Positions 19,801-32,700 of a stretch of 64,000 bases of DNA are shown one piece after another; the first letter of the stretch is position 1; each line of letters opens with the position of its first letter. The translations under genes and the position numbers were made by a program. The notes under the pieces are model-generated. The model was not told the origin of the DNA. It searched no databases and saw only the letters and a program-made list of their open reading frames with translations. The DNA comes from Setophaga petechia (Eukaryota; Chordata; Aves; Passeriformes; Parulidae): the NCBI GenBank assembly GCA_024362935.1, contig JANCRA010000032.1, positions 3,410,001 to 3,474,000 on the forward strand. Reading direction: 5' to 3'.

Positions 19801-22800
19801 GCAAGTGAGCACCATTAAGAGCAGAAATCAGGCAGGTTTTCAATAAGTAGAATCAATTGGTAAAAAAATAATCCTGTACAATTCAGGCTAGGAAAAGATA
19901 TTGCTGTATTATTTGCTTGCTAATAAGCTATCTTTAGCATAAGCTCAGGAAAAGCTCTGAATCTTTCAGGTGAAAGGCACTGTTTATATACAGTTTTACA
20001 AGACACAGTAAGCACTCACTGCATCATAGCATCTGGCACATGTTACAGATCCAGCCCAGTGGGTAATACAGGCTTTCTCTCTACTTTATGATGGTAAATG
20101 ACATTTTCAGTTTAAAAACTACTACTACATGTAATTTTCAAAGTTAGCTGCTGTCCTATGCATTTGTGTTGTATTATAAAAGAGATCAATTTCATTTTAA
20201 ATGCAGTTGAGGAACAATCTCATCACTTATCAGTAGCAGTCCCACGTTGAATGCAGTTAGAAGAGGGAGAAGGAGAAAAAAAATCTCTTTGTCCTTTTAC
20301 TGATGAGTAGCTGACACTTCAGGCTTTAGAACCTCAGGCATCTCCTGGTGACAAAATGGTGACCAAGGGTTTTGGTGGCCCCTCTGTAAAACACACACAC
20401 CCTGTCCTTCTCCTCTCCTGGTGGTAGGAGTGAGCACCTGGACATCCTCCCAGCTAAAATACCAGCATGCTTCTGTCACTCTGGGCTTCAATCAAGGCAA
20501 AATCTTTATCATCAAAGACACCAGCTGCAACTGTCACTCAAATCTGTGTAAAGCATGTGGGATTTCCTTACAGAGTTATCCAAGAAACCAGACCCTGGGT
20601 TGTGCATCATGCACCTTGTTCTGAAATGCAGATAGTGCCCTGGAGATCTGGGTGCTCAGCTGGATACAGGCAAGAGGAGAGTTTTTTGCAGTTTCAACTT
20701 TCATCCATAGAGGTCCCCTCAAAAAGCCCAAGCAGTTTTCCCTGGTACAAAGGACCCCTTGGAATGGGGCACCTCTGTGCAGTGACAGAGGAGTGGCATT
20801 GTCCCCATCCAGTGCTGGTGCATTTCACTCCATTATTCCATCAAAAGGGGAGTGTGTGCAGACCAGAGTGAGGGAGGATGGGACCCTGGCTGAGAGCAGG
20901 CAGCTGGTGGGGTACTCAGGGTCAGGATCCACCAGGATCCAGGGAGTGCTTGGAGTCACGGGCTCACCCTCCAGCTTTGCTGGCAGGGAGACAAAAACTT
21001 ACCTGGAGCAGACCTTCCTGCATGAAGGAGATGATTAAGAGTGTGGATGGCAACATAGTGTGGAAATCCTGAGAATAATGGATGCCTGATCTGTCACATA
21101 CCTCTGCAGAAGGGCTCCCAGGCTGCTGTGATATACATTGCCCTGTTTCTTAGGGAGGACATTCTAATGGATGAGGCATGGAAATGGGATTGGCTTGTCC
21201 TATTATAGCTGTGGCAGCTCTTCCTTACATAAAAAACCTAGCTTCTCTGGGTCTCATACTCCTCACTAGGAGAATTCATGTTCCTGTTTACTGACCATAT
21301 ATTGGTATTTCAAGTTTTTCTGTAATTTATATCTGCAGTGAGCTATGAAGGCAATTACTAAACAAGAGTAGTTGTTAGTTTGTCTATTTGTCCATCTGTG
21401 CCAGGTTTTCCTGCGCAGGAGCTCTCTGCTGTTGCTGTACTTACAGTGAGTCTGCATGGCTTCCAGCACATGTAGATAGTCTGTGAATAAATTCTGCTAT
21501 TCCACTTGTTAAAGAGCAAAAACTTCTGTAGAACTTTGTCAGTCCTGCTTTTCCATTTTACTGATTTCATTGTGATACAGCTGGCCTTCTCCATTAGATA
21601 TACTTATTGAAGGTCCTGGGTAGACAAAACCAAAAAATGTGCTAGCCCAGAAAGCAGTTCAGATTTTGTTATCATTGCTTGAGGGCTGGAACAGCTGATG
21701 CTATTTCGGGATACTTCTCTATTCAAGGGCTTGAACTCTGCTGGAGTTTTCATGAGAGGAAGGAAGAGTGAGTGAGTCCTGCAGTATCATCTCTCACAAT
21801 GATGCCGGGCACCAAGTAAATGCAATTGTGCACAAGATGGCAGTGTTCTCCAAGAAAATGACCTTCCCTTCCTTCCTTGCTAAAGTGCTTGTGTGCTTTG
21901 AGACATAATCAGGCTTCAGTAAAATACCAGTGGCAGCACTTGACGTGTTGAGTTTTACTCTGTGACTACAGAGAGTGAGATTGTATGCCATTTGTATGTT
22001 CAAATGTGTCTCACTGCAAGCACGTGTAAACTTGTCCTGAAGATTTCTAATAGCTCCAGTGAATGCACCTGCCTTAGCTTGTTTTTTCTGCATTCTGGCC
22101 TTAAAGTGCACTTAAACCTAGTGTCTAGATAATTAACTTTGCAAGACTGTTCTTTGGGAAGAATAAATCTGCACCATGTTGGCCACAAAAGCTGACTGTG
22201 AACACTCCTGATTCACTGTCACCACAGATCCAGATGTCTTGTCCACAAAAGCGTCACATCTAATCAGTCTTCAGAAAGAACCTGGATTCAAATCCAGAAG
22301 ACTGAGGTGTGAGCTTAACCAGTCTGTAGCAAGGCAGGTGCGTCTCAATGTATGAGACATGTGAAGGTGTTCACAGGACTGCAAGTTTCTTGTTGCTGTT
22401 CCTGTCTGAGGTAAGATCATTTCCATGCCTTTCTTTAGTATTATTTACCCGCCTCTGGTGAAGCACCTGCAAAAATAGATTACTTTCACTGAGTGAGCTA
22501 CATGGATTATGCATTAGGACTCACATGATTTACAGAGTAGAGAGCACCATGGACCAGGAGTGGACACAACTAGACTAAGAAAACCATCTTGAGTTAAGAA
22601 ACTGAGGGCTAGTGGTGTTAAGAAAGACCCAGAAACTTAAAACAAAACTAAAAGTTGTATTTAATAATGGTTTATTGTAAACAACATTCATAAATAGCAA
22701 TCCAAATTGATCAGGCAACTATGTGAGAGTCCCTTCAGGGATCTTTGATTTTCTGATCAGACTCAGAAGAGTCCTTGGCTTGGCATGGCAGGTACCAACT

Positions 22801-22940
22801 GGGGTGGATGGCTGCCACCCCGGTGGAGAGACACCCTGGCAGGAGGAGGCATGAGAACAGAGCACCTTCCCAGTCCCTGTGGACACTGCCCCCCGCCAGC
22901 AGGCACTGCTGAGGAGCAGCAGCCCTCCTGAGCCACCTGC
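16870..22940. other. intergenic DNA, no gene seen
   Basis: About 6 kb without a supportable gene. A near-perfect 29-base direct duplication lies at 18564-18592 and 18594-18623. There is a short AC run near 20391-20401. Frames up to about 134 codons around 20467-21038 show no known domain. Confidence 0.55.
18564..18623. repeat. short tandem duplication, about 29 bp twice
   Basis: CCTTTGCAATATGTCTCCTA plus ACAAAAGTCA occurs at 18564-18592 and again at 18594-18623 with one extra A. Two near-identical copies one base apart suggest a recent slippage or duplication event. Confidence 0.9.
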
Positions 22941-22942
22941 GA

Positions 22943-23132
22943 GGATCACTCTCAGTCTCCATAGCTGGAGTCACCTGTGAGGATCATTCTCAGTCCCCAT
23001 AGCTGGGGTCACCTGTGAGGATCATTCTCAGTCCCCATAGCCGGGGTCACCTGTGAGGATCATTCTCAGTCCCCATAGCTGGGGTCACCTGTGAGGATCA
23101 TTCTCAGTCCCCATAGCTGGGGTCACCTGTGA
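22943..23132. repeat. 38-bp minisatellite, five copies
   Basis: Units start at 22943, 22981, 23019, 23057 and 23095, each GGATCATTCTCAGTCCCCAT followed by AGCTGGGGTCACCTGTGA. Unit 1 differs at three positions, unit 3 has CCGGGG for CTGGGG, and units 2, 4 and 5 are identical. It is a directly repeated array without spacers. Confidence 0.95.
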
Positions 23133-24682
23133 GGATGCTGCAGCACAGCAGCCAGTGCTGCCTATCCCACTGCAGCTCTGTTCCCTGGGAGCTCTATGGA
23201 GGCACTGGAGAGGAGCAGAGCACCAGAATCTCCTCCAGCAAAAACTGATTTCTAGACTTGGTGAGGGCACATCAAAGTGCAGCCCTGTGAGTTGCTCAGT
23301 AATTGAGGGTTAGGCACCCTCCATCTGCACGAACAGTGGTGAGTAATAGTTTGAGGAGCTTTTCAGTGTCTGTCCCTCATGAGCAGACCAGAAGTGATTT
23401 TAGACCTAATGTGATACCTCTTATAACGTTTTTGTCACAACTCTCTGCTATAGGTGGTGATTCAGCATCTCTTCATGGGTTCACTTTCCTCTGATCTTTC
23501 TGAAGACACATTTTTTCATAACAGTATTGCTTTGAAACTTTTTTTACAGATGAAGTCAAACCTCATTTTTTATGGCTGAAGACCATCAAGTATGTTGATG
23601 AGGGAAGAAATAAAACCTGGATGGTTTAGAAATGAGAGCTGGACTCTGGCTGGGCACACTAAGAAATGGCCAAAGAGAGCACAACTAGAACTGCTGGAGC
23701 ACACAGCATCCCATTAATAATGAGAGTGACAGGGTAGACATCATATCTTACAGTCCAGGGAGGATGTATGGTCCCTCAAGTCTTAGGATCTAATGCTGTG
23801 CTTTGCAGAGCTGTATTGTTGTTCTGTGAGATTTCAGGATTCTGTGTCTTGGTTGTTTGTTTATTGCTTGGATTGTCACTCAGAACAGAGTAAAAAAAAA
23901 AAAAATACATTTTACCAAGGTGTAACTGAAGTTCCTTGAAATGGACTGTCCACTTCCCCTCCAGAACCCTGCCCAAGTGGGATTCTGCAGTTTATGTTTC
24001 TAAGCTGCAGTAGGCACAATCCACAATTTATTATAATTTATGCTATTCACGTGGAGCTGAAGGGCTCTCCAAGGGCACATCCATGACATGGGTGTCCACT
24101 GTGGGTCAGGAAATTTCTGGGCTTGGATGGGTGCAGTGCCCACACAAGCCTATGGCCTGTGCCCATGGGCAGAGCACCCCATACATCTCTATTCCTGTAT
24201 GTGATTGACATTCAGTTATTAGAACCTCCACAGAGCTTTTCAAACCTTAAATAACCCAGCCTTATAATCACTCTGGGAGGTAATTAAGCTGCCTGGTTAT
24301 CAACAGTAGAACTGAAATGCGGAGTTGGGATCTAAATTTTGGATGAGATATCCTTTTTTTTTTGCAGGTCAGGTCACAAAATATTAATACAAGTAGTGTG
24401 GAGCAGTATTTCTGCTTCTATCATGTCTCAACATCAATACTTGAGTTAGATGTTTAGTAAGCTCCAATATCCCAGCCCTGTTCTCAGAACATCTTCCCAT
24501 AAGGCAGAATCCCAATGTATCTTGCTAGAAAAATGAACAGAACAGGATGTTTTATAAGATCTAAACTGTACCAAGATCATGGTAATTTGGAGAACATCAC
24601 AAGCATGTTTCCATGTCTCAATGCACTGTTAGTGCAATGCCTCTTTGTATCAGGTTTTAGCATAATCTGTGATGGAGTGAAG

Positions 24683-24720
24683 TTTTTTTTTTCCTTTTTT
24701 TTTTTTTTTTTTTTTTTTTT
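24683..24720. repeat. poly-T tract
   Basis: Ten T, CC, then 26 T. The tract could be the A-tail of an old minus-strand retrocopy, but I see no recognisable body upstream of it, so it is recorded as simple sequence. Confidence 0.95.
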
Positions 24721-25043
24721 GCCATGGCAACCTCACTATGGTGATTTCAGGGTTAGGGAGCTTTATATTTATCTTGACCAGCATGAAGAAGCCTGAGCCT
24801 CATTAACTGAGGAAGGTGGATGGGTAGCATATGGAACACACCTCACACGAGACGGCGCTTCCCTTCCCGGGGCAACTGGGTCATTTGTATTATCTACATG
24901 AGCTGCAGTTTTCCTTTTGGAAATACTGAGTTGCTAACTGTTCTCTGTCCCAAGGGAAGAAAATCCAGACAGATGGCTTCAGAGAAACCTTGCATCTTTA
25001 AGGGAAGATATCCTCCTGGAACAATAATTAATGCTGGTGGGAC

Positions 25044-25063
25044 TTTTTTTTTTTTTTTTTTTT
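25044..25063. repeat. poly-T tract, 20 bases
   Basis: An uninterrupted run of 20 T in otherwise unique DNA. Confidence 0.95.
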
Positions 25064-26199
25064 GAGAAACTTGGAAAGAATTCAGTATCACCAGAGGGCA
25101 TTAACACAGAGCCTTGCAGAGGACAGGAAAAGATAAAGAGGGGAAAAAATAGCTAGCACAAAGCAGTGATCCTATTAAAATGACATTGAAGAATTCTATT
25201 AGTGCTCTTTGCCCCCTCGCCTGCTGCCTTCGAAGATTCGAGGCGAAACACAAGTGCTTGTCAGTCAGACAAAGCCTACTAATAATCTCTGCTGAAAGGT
25301 GACATTCACAAACTCCAGAGGGACACAGAGGGCTCCAGGCTTTGGGCTGACCACGTCAGGAGGCTGCTGTGGGTGCCAGCAGCCCCGGCTGGAGGCAGGG
25401 GATGGTGGGGCAGGCGTGGGTTTGGGCTGCTCACCGCCCCGAGGCTCAGCAGCTCTGCTGCATCATCAGTGGGGCTGAGCAGCACCACTGACACTGTGCC
25501 AGAGCCAGTGTCATTTTCCCCACAGCAAAGGAGACTGGCCTTATGCAGGCTTTATGTGAGGGCCCCGGAGCTCTGGGCAAGTGGGGTGAACTTCATCCTC
25601 ATTTTACTATAGCTGAGACACCTTCCTTAGCTGCTATGTGAGGGTCTCTGGTAAAAACTCATCCCTAATGAAATGGCACTGCTCTTCACTGTTGATGAGG
25701 GTCATTAGAAACACACAAGTATAAGGGAAGAAAAGCTAGATACTAAGCTAGTCTTTTGAAACAGAAGGAACAACTGCCTTGGACGTGCTGCTTAGTTTGA
25801 TACTGTGTGCTATATCCCAGTGGTGACTTTGGGAACCATGAAAACTGAGACTAAGGGCTGCTCTCTACCAAAGATCACTGGGAAAACAGAAGACCTCATT
25901 CCTCACTAGCAGCTAAACCTCCTTATTTTAACTTCCTCAACCTGTTCTGCCAGTACATTTCAGCAAATATTTCTTTATGTAAGAGTATCTAGTGCACCAT
26001 CCACAGGATTAAGAATGTTTCCTTTTCCTAGACACATTCAAAGTTTTGATTTCTATTAATTTCTCTTTCCCAGTTTTTTAGTAAGAAAGTCTGCTTGGAT
26101 CAGGATCAAAGGCAGAGTTTATTACTCTTTTTGGAAAGGTAGATTCTCTGGAAATTACTAAATGTAGCACAGAAAACTCATACACTATCTTGTCTGTTT

Positions 26200-26740
26200 T
26201 ACTCAGCAGAGATAATGTCTCAGCTGGAGTACTTTGTGTAGCACTGGGCCCTGCATCCCAGAGAGATATGGCCTAGCTGGAGAGAATCCAGAAGGGAGCT
26301 GCAGGAAGGATCAGAGGGCTTGAAATCATGACCTACCAGAAGGAATTACTCCATTTGGGTTGCCTTTCTTCAAGGAAAGAAGATTAAAAATGGGGGAAGG
26401 GAGAATGATAATATTCCTCAAATATGCAAAAGACTGCTGCTGAGAGAAGAGGAAAAATTTCTTCTCCCTTGTGAAAAGAAAAAGAAATAATGGGTTCATA
26501 TTGCAGCAAGAATAACTGAGTTAGGCTTTATGTAAAAGCTTTCTAACAGGATGGAAAATGAAGCACTGGACAGGATCATCTGAGGAGACATGCCACAGAC
26601 CCCACTGGGAGTCTTTAAAACCAAAGTAAGTAACTGTTCCTCTTGGACAAAGGAAAGGAACAGATGACTTTGGGAGTTATAGGCATTATTATTACTATGA
26701 CATTGTATAGGAAAGTGATTCACCTGGAAATTCAACTACT
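26200..26740 (+). mobile_element. ancient CR1 LINE 3' region
   Basis: The segment follows the order of an old amniote CR1 subfamily with many changes: CAGCTGGAGTACTTTGTGTA, then CTGGAGAGAATCCAGAAGGG, TCAGAGGGCTTGAAATCATG ACCTA, AGAGGAAAAATTTCTTCTCC, ATGGGTTCATATTGCAGCAA and GGGAGTCTTTAAAACCAAAG. The coding part is destroyed by stops and indels. It is much more diverged than the CR1 copies at 48.8 or 62.1 kb, so it inserted earlier. Confidence 0.65.
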
Positions 26741-26744
26741 AGTA

Positions 26745-29700
26745 AAGTGGCAATTTTAAAAAGAAAATAGTAAAGTTTTTATTAATGCTTTTCTATATCT
26801 TAGGAACTTCAAAAATCATCATTTCAAGATTTACTAGGCATATCATATTAAAACACTAAAAGGTAACACAAAAACAACAGCATGTAAAGAGGAGAGTTTG
26901 AATATTTTGGTACTGGACTGCACTTGGCATCACTGAGCCACTGACATACCCAGGGGCACTTGGAGCAGTATTGCTCTGCAGAAAGCTCACCTCTTTACAG
27001 ATCATCCAAGTGAGGAAGGCAGATTTCCTGCCTGCCTCAGGGAGCCTGGCGCTGCTAAAGGTGGTTTGGACAGCATTATCGGGGCAATCCAGAAAGGAGA
27101 GTTACACCTGCTCTAAATGGTGGCTAAGCACTGAACTGGGATGTCAGAGGATGGAAATGGAAAGAGATGATAAGAAAATTGCCAAGTTGGCCCCTACAGC
27201 TGAAAATACCCTGGCAAAAGTCCTCTCCTGCTTCTCTGCTGCGACCTCTCAATCACTCTTGGTACAGCCCTTGTAATGCTCTGCCAAATAGGATTACGCT
27301 CCAGCAGGGGGAGAATTTACACATTCCATAGGACTTGATGACATAGCAATTGATAAGGGCATGCCACTGTATTAACTGGGAAAAAAAATCCATATCTATT
27401 AGAGGCTGGCTGGGTGAGAAAAGGAGAGTTACATCCTCCTGCTTGGTTTCAAACCCAAGCAACCTTTGTCTGCGTGCAGGGAGAGTCTTCTTGCGAGCCT
27501 TGTGCTTGTTAGAATTTAATTGCTTGCTGGTCGTGCTGCTGGCGAACTGGTGCAAATAGAGATGATCCCTCATTAATGCAGGAGCTTACATGAGACCAGC
27601 TCCAAGGAATAATTGCAGTCGTGTCTAAACACTCTCTGGTCCAAGTTTCCTTAAACCAGAATGGCATTTTATTAACATATCTGAACAGAAGGAAAACTCA
27701 GCAATAAATCTGTCTGGTAACTGTTTCCTTACCCTCTAGATACTTTTTAAAGTAGATCTTCTGAGTTTGTCTTAGAGGGTATTAGAGTCCTGGAACTGCG
27801 TAGAAATGCATTTGGAAGCACATCACCAGACAAGAGGTCAAGGGGCCAACAGCCACTATTAATTGTAGCCAGGCAGGAACAAAAACGCTGCCCTTCAGGC
27901 TCTCTCGGGTGGAGAGAGTGTAGCACAGCTGCAAACAGCTGCAAAGAGCCACCAGGGAGGGAGAAAACTACACCTACCTTTAGCATTTCTAGCCTGTGTG
28001 AAGAAAAAATGTAAAAAGCAAAAGAAAAGCTCCACTTGCAGGAAGATACACATGGATTTCTTCTCTTCCTCTTCTGAAGCCGAACACGTCAGTCTTCTCT
28101 TGCACGCGATGCAAGCTGCATGTTGAGACACCTTGTGATTATAAACTCTCCTCAGCAAAATTACTGAGGGTCAAAGAATCTGAGGGCTTGTGGGATGATG
28201 TGATTGGCAGGACAATTAGGTCCGGACTGAGTTCTTTCATTTCTGCTGGAAACTTGGTGTAATTACAGCTCCTGCCTCTGGCCTGTGTGATGCTGAAGGT
28301 TGGATGAGGTGATCAGAATACTCCCTCTGGCCGTAAAATCTATTAACCTTGCTTTGCACTGCACAGGGCTCAGGCACACAGAAATTCAATACCTGTCCAC
28401 CAGCTGAAATCTCTCTTGTCAACGAGGGAGAAATAGAAAGAATGAGGTGAGCAGGGTTTCTCTCCAGTTTTTTTCCATTGAAATTGCTGGAAAGAAGCTC
28501 TCAGGTGAGGGAAGCAGGGCTGTGTTTTGGAGGCTCTGTGACAAGGCTTGGAAGGAGTGGGCCCCTCAGCTGGGGTGCAATGCAGACCTGCTTGGCACGT
28601 GATGGACAGCTGAGGGGGACATGGGCCTTAGGGGTCCCCATGCTCACTGAAGGTGCTGCTTCCCTATTTAAGGGGGATGGAAAAGGAAAATCTGGGGGGG
28701 GCTTGCTACTTTTTCTTATAAAAGGAAAGCTCTTGAGTACAGGAAAATAGGCTGTCCCAGAAACAGGCCAGAAAATCACCATACTCCAGAGACTGTGATC
28801 TTTATTTTCGCACATATAGGGCAGAAGGATTTTTTTGAGTGAGGATCCTACTTATTTACCAGCTTTCTGAGAGGGAGATTTTTTGAGAAAGGGGCTAGTG
28901 AGACTTTCTAGTTAATTGGATAATCTGCCTTAATGAGTGGGAGATTCATCTGCCTGAATTTGGTATCTAAAGGCTAAAGTGTTCAAGCCTGAGTCAGTCA
29001 GACTTCCACCCCCTTTGTAGGAATAACAGAAGAAGATATGGCAAAGACAGATAAGACTACTGACCTCTGGAGATGCCCATTTTCCTGCATCAGCTGGACA
29101 GGGAGCCTTGGGTGACCAGGCTTCAGCACCTGACTTGCAGGAATCCCAGGTTAGGTAAGATACACAGCAGCCATCAGAGTAAAACTGTCATGCTTTTCAC
29201 AGATGATATTAATGTCATTAGAGAAAAAAAATGCCACCAAGTAATCAATCCTTAGCTTAACTGGCTCCAAGCTATGAAGTCAGACAGCTCCAGCTGAAGG
29301 CCAAATCCAGCCTGTGGGCTGACTCCATCTGTCTTATTTGTGCCTCTGCCGTGACTGTGTGGTGGGATGGGAGGTGATGGGGAGCAGCTGTTTGCACCCT
29401 GGGGGAAATCCAGCAGTTCCTCATGTTCCTACTGTGCTTAAGTGCAGCCAGACCCTCAGCTCAGGGAGGTGCTGTGTCCACATGGCTCGCGAGGGGAGTC
29501 TCCAAATGGGCATCTGGGCTCCAGGAACACAAAACAAAGCTTGGACCACCCTGTGAATGAAGTCATTCTTCTTGGCCAGAAAGAGACTTAGGAAAGTAAA
29601 CATCTTGAAGCTTGTATTGCACAGCCCTTCTTTCAAAAGTCCAAATTAAGTTCTTGGATGTGCAGCCTGTGCTGAGAGGTAGCGTTTGTGTGGTTAGGGT

Positions 29701-32700
29701 TCTTGCAGTTTCCTTTGGAGGAATTTTCACAAAGAAAACAGGAGTTTGTGTTTTCTGACATTTGCTTTAGCTAAAAGGCATTGTGAGGACTTTTACTGAA
29801 TACCAATTAGGCTCACAGGTTAGTGAGGGAGAGCTATGCACTTCGTGTTGGCTGAGGTCACTGCACAGCAGGAAAAAGAATCAGAGCTATTCACAAATAG
29901 CCTATCCCAGAGCTGCAAATCTGATTTCTCCACTTTAGCTAGATGAGGGTTGTTAGCAGAAGTAGCATCTCTCCTTACATTCACTGATTTAGTTAGAAAA
30001 GAGTAGACTAGTTGTTGGGCTGTGATCAAGGTCTGAAACACAACCTGGCAACCAGGAGAAGGGCTTCTGCTCCCTGGGGTTCGTCTGGGCTATTTTTTTT
30101 TCCCCCAGATACATCAGCCAATCTAGGAAGAAATATTACCTCACTATTAATGATGACTTACATTTATCTCTGACAATCACAGCTGTTGCAACATTTCTCT
30201 TAATTCCTGTCATTATTCAACAATTGCAAGGCTTGGAAGCCTCTAAAAATACTCTTTGTGCCTTTGTGTTTGTCAACAGCTTTATGTGCTTATGTTTGAC
30301 AGGTGATGCCTGTTTGTGCCACCAGTGCCATGAGACAGGATGTGCTCTTGGGCCACCAGAGAAAGCCTATTTGCCCCCTGCAGGGCTCAGGGAGACCTGG
30401 GTGCTCCAACAGGTCCAGGTATAGCTCATAGGTGAAGTTTTATCAAAGCAAAGCAATCCTATATCTCAGAGAATCCTTTCCCTCCTAATATTTCTGTCTT
30501 GAGGAAGCTGTAGGGCAAAACAAACCCCTCCTCCCTAGGTACCACACAACAAGCACTGCCTGGAGTGAATGGACACTCACAGCACAAAGCAAGAGGACAA
30601 GAGGGATTTCCTGAGGCAAATCCAGGACTTTCTGAGACAGACACCTCCACTCTGAGCTCTGGGAGGGACAGACCATCTCCTATGACTGTTTTCTGAGTGG
30701 ACCACTGAAAGCATGAATGAGCAAGAGCTCCTTGTAATGTTGTAGCACATCTTTTCAGTGGTGTGGAGCACAAAAAGCCTATTTTCAAATGGCAGTAATA
30801 TGCAGTGTTTAACAAAATATATAAAGTAAAGAAATTCAAGGTAAATTGGAGTGATTTACTCTCAGTTTTTACTCATGTTACCTCTAATTCAGCAGAGAGG
30901 TTTTCTTGCCCTCTCTCTGGTATGAAACAAAGGGTGTATCTCTAATAGTGATAGAGCTGTACAGAACAGAATTTAGCCACCTACACAGCTTTAATCAAAC
31001 ATCTTTCACTACTTGAAAAGGGGAATTTATCCAAGTAACAGCTTTTAAATTGACCACACTGGTGTTTCTGGGATAAGCCCTCCATCATTTCTTGGTATTT
31101 GTCTCCATCTGTCACATTAACCTTGCTCTGATTTCTCTCCTAAATGTCAGTTCAGCAGGATCAGAGGCAGCCACAACGTGGCCAGGAGGGCCTGAGGTGG
31201 TGCAGCTCTCTCCTCATTACCTCATTTGGCACACGTTCATGTGGCAGCTGAGACTGATGCCCCTGAAACTCCCAGTTAGTTTGTCCCCTGAACAGAAGAA
31301 CAGTGAAAAATGTCACTGTTCTTGATGGGTAGAGTTCTCTCAGAGATGATCTAAGTCCCAATCCTGTAACTCCTCACTAGTGTGTACCATCACTCTCCTT
31401 AACATTTCTATTGCTCTACACCATAAACATGTAGACAATGTCTGTTCTGCAAGCAAAAGTGGTTAAGGTATCAATGCCTGGTCCTAAAGACAAGCGGCTT
31501 ATTTGGTACAGCTCGTGTAAAAATATATAGTTCCCATGCTGAAAGACTACTTAAGCTTACAGAAGCTGGAGGAGAGAGTAGCTGCTGTCTTTTCTAAATT
31601 TCAGTCCATGATAGCAGTAAATTTAGTAGTTGCTCTACTGAGGTTGATATAAAGCATAGTGTATTGATGTAGCATATAGAATGAAACTTCTTACAAAACT
31701 CATTATTAAAAGAGCAGATTTTAATGCTAAGAGAAGTTCATCCTCAATTAATGGTAGTGTTGTCTCAAAACAACATTTGCAAAGTACATACAGGCACATG
31801 CATGTATATGCACACTCTACCTTGTTTATGACCTGCTCCTCTTCCTTAAGTTCTCTGGTCACTACATGTAAAGTGGAATCCTTATTTCTTTAAATAACTC
31901 ATTTTTTCCTCTTTCAATGAACTTACTCATGCTCTTTGAACTTCAAGGTAGAAAAATCAAAAGCAGTCACTGTGTCTCTTAGGAGTTCTTGACCTACTTT
32001 GTACTGATCAGTTCTCATCTTCTACAAAAATGTGGAAACTATGTCAGAAGGATTTACACAATAAGATGTTGAGGCTGTTTCTTCTTTTAACTTTATGAAT
32101 TTCAAGGAAGGGAACCTGAATGCAATATGCACAATCTTTAGATACAATTGTAGGAAAAATGTCCGTGCCGACAATGTAAAAATCCTCTGTGGGCTCAAGA
32201 GGGAGCTTGAATGAGTTGTCTTGTGTAATTCAGAAAGAGTCTCTGAACTCTTTCATGTTGGCAGTAAAATCAGGACTATTGTAGAGTGATTTTGTTATCA
32301 GAAAAAGGGGAAATTTGAAAACTTGGGGGAACGAAGTAAACCAAAATATTTTTGCACTTGAAGATTAGGTTCCACTAATCAGTCACTGATCAGTGGCATA
32401 AGGTAAAGGGTCATAATTAGAAGTAATGGTCTGCTATGAACAGAGGACTTCATATGTTGCTTAAATGTTGCTAAATAATCAAAGATATAGTTAGGTACTG
32501 GTTAGACCACCCACTCCTCAACCTGTCAAATGCCTATTAATTAAATCAGCAGTCCAGGACATTGCTATGCAGAGATCAGGACAAATTAGATTTCATTGTG
32601 AGATATTCTCCCCAAAACAAAGAAGGAAAGCTAGTTACCTTCATAGCCTTGTTCTGTCTCCTCTCCTCATCCTCTGCCTGGGACTTCCTTAGCAATAGGG

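Larger units (their letters stand above)
23140..26195. other. intergenic DNA with long T runs, no gene seen
   Basis: No gene is supportable. The stretch includes T runs at 24683-24692, 24695-24720 and 25044-25063, and an X-box-like palindrome at 24719-24731. A GC-richer part lies at 25330-25580. Open frames of 79-93 codons here have low-complexity or unrecognised translations. Confidence 0.55.

Noticed and set aside
16635..23132. CRISPR-like arrays
   Set aside because: Both arrays are head-to-tail repeats without unique spacers, in a vertebrate genome.
24515..24796. Frame of 93 codons with a poly-Phe stretch
   Set aside because: The Phe run is the translated poly-T tract; the frame is chance.
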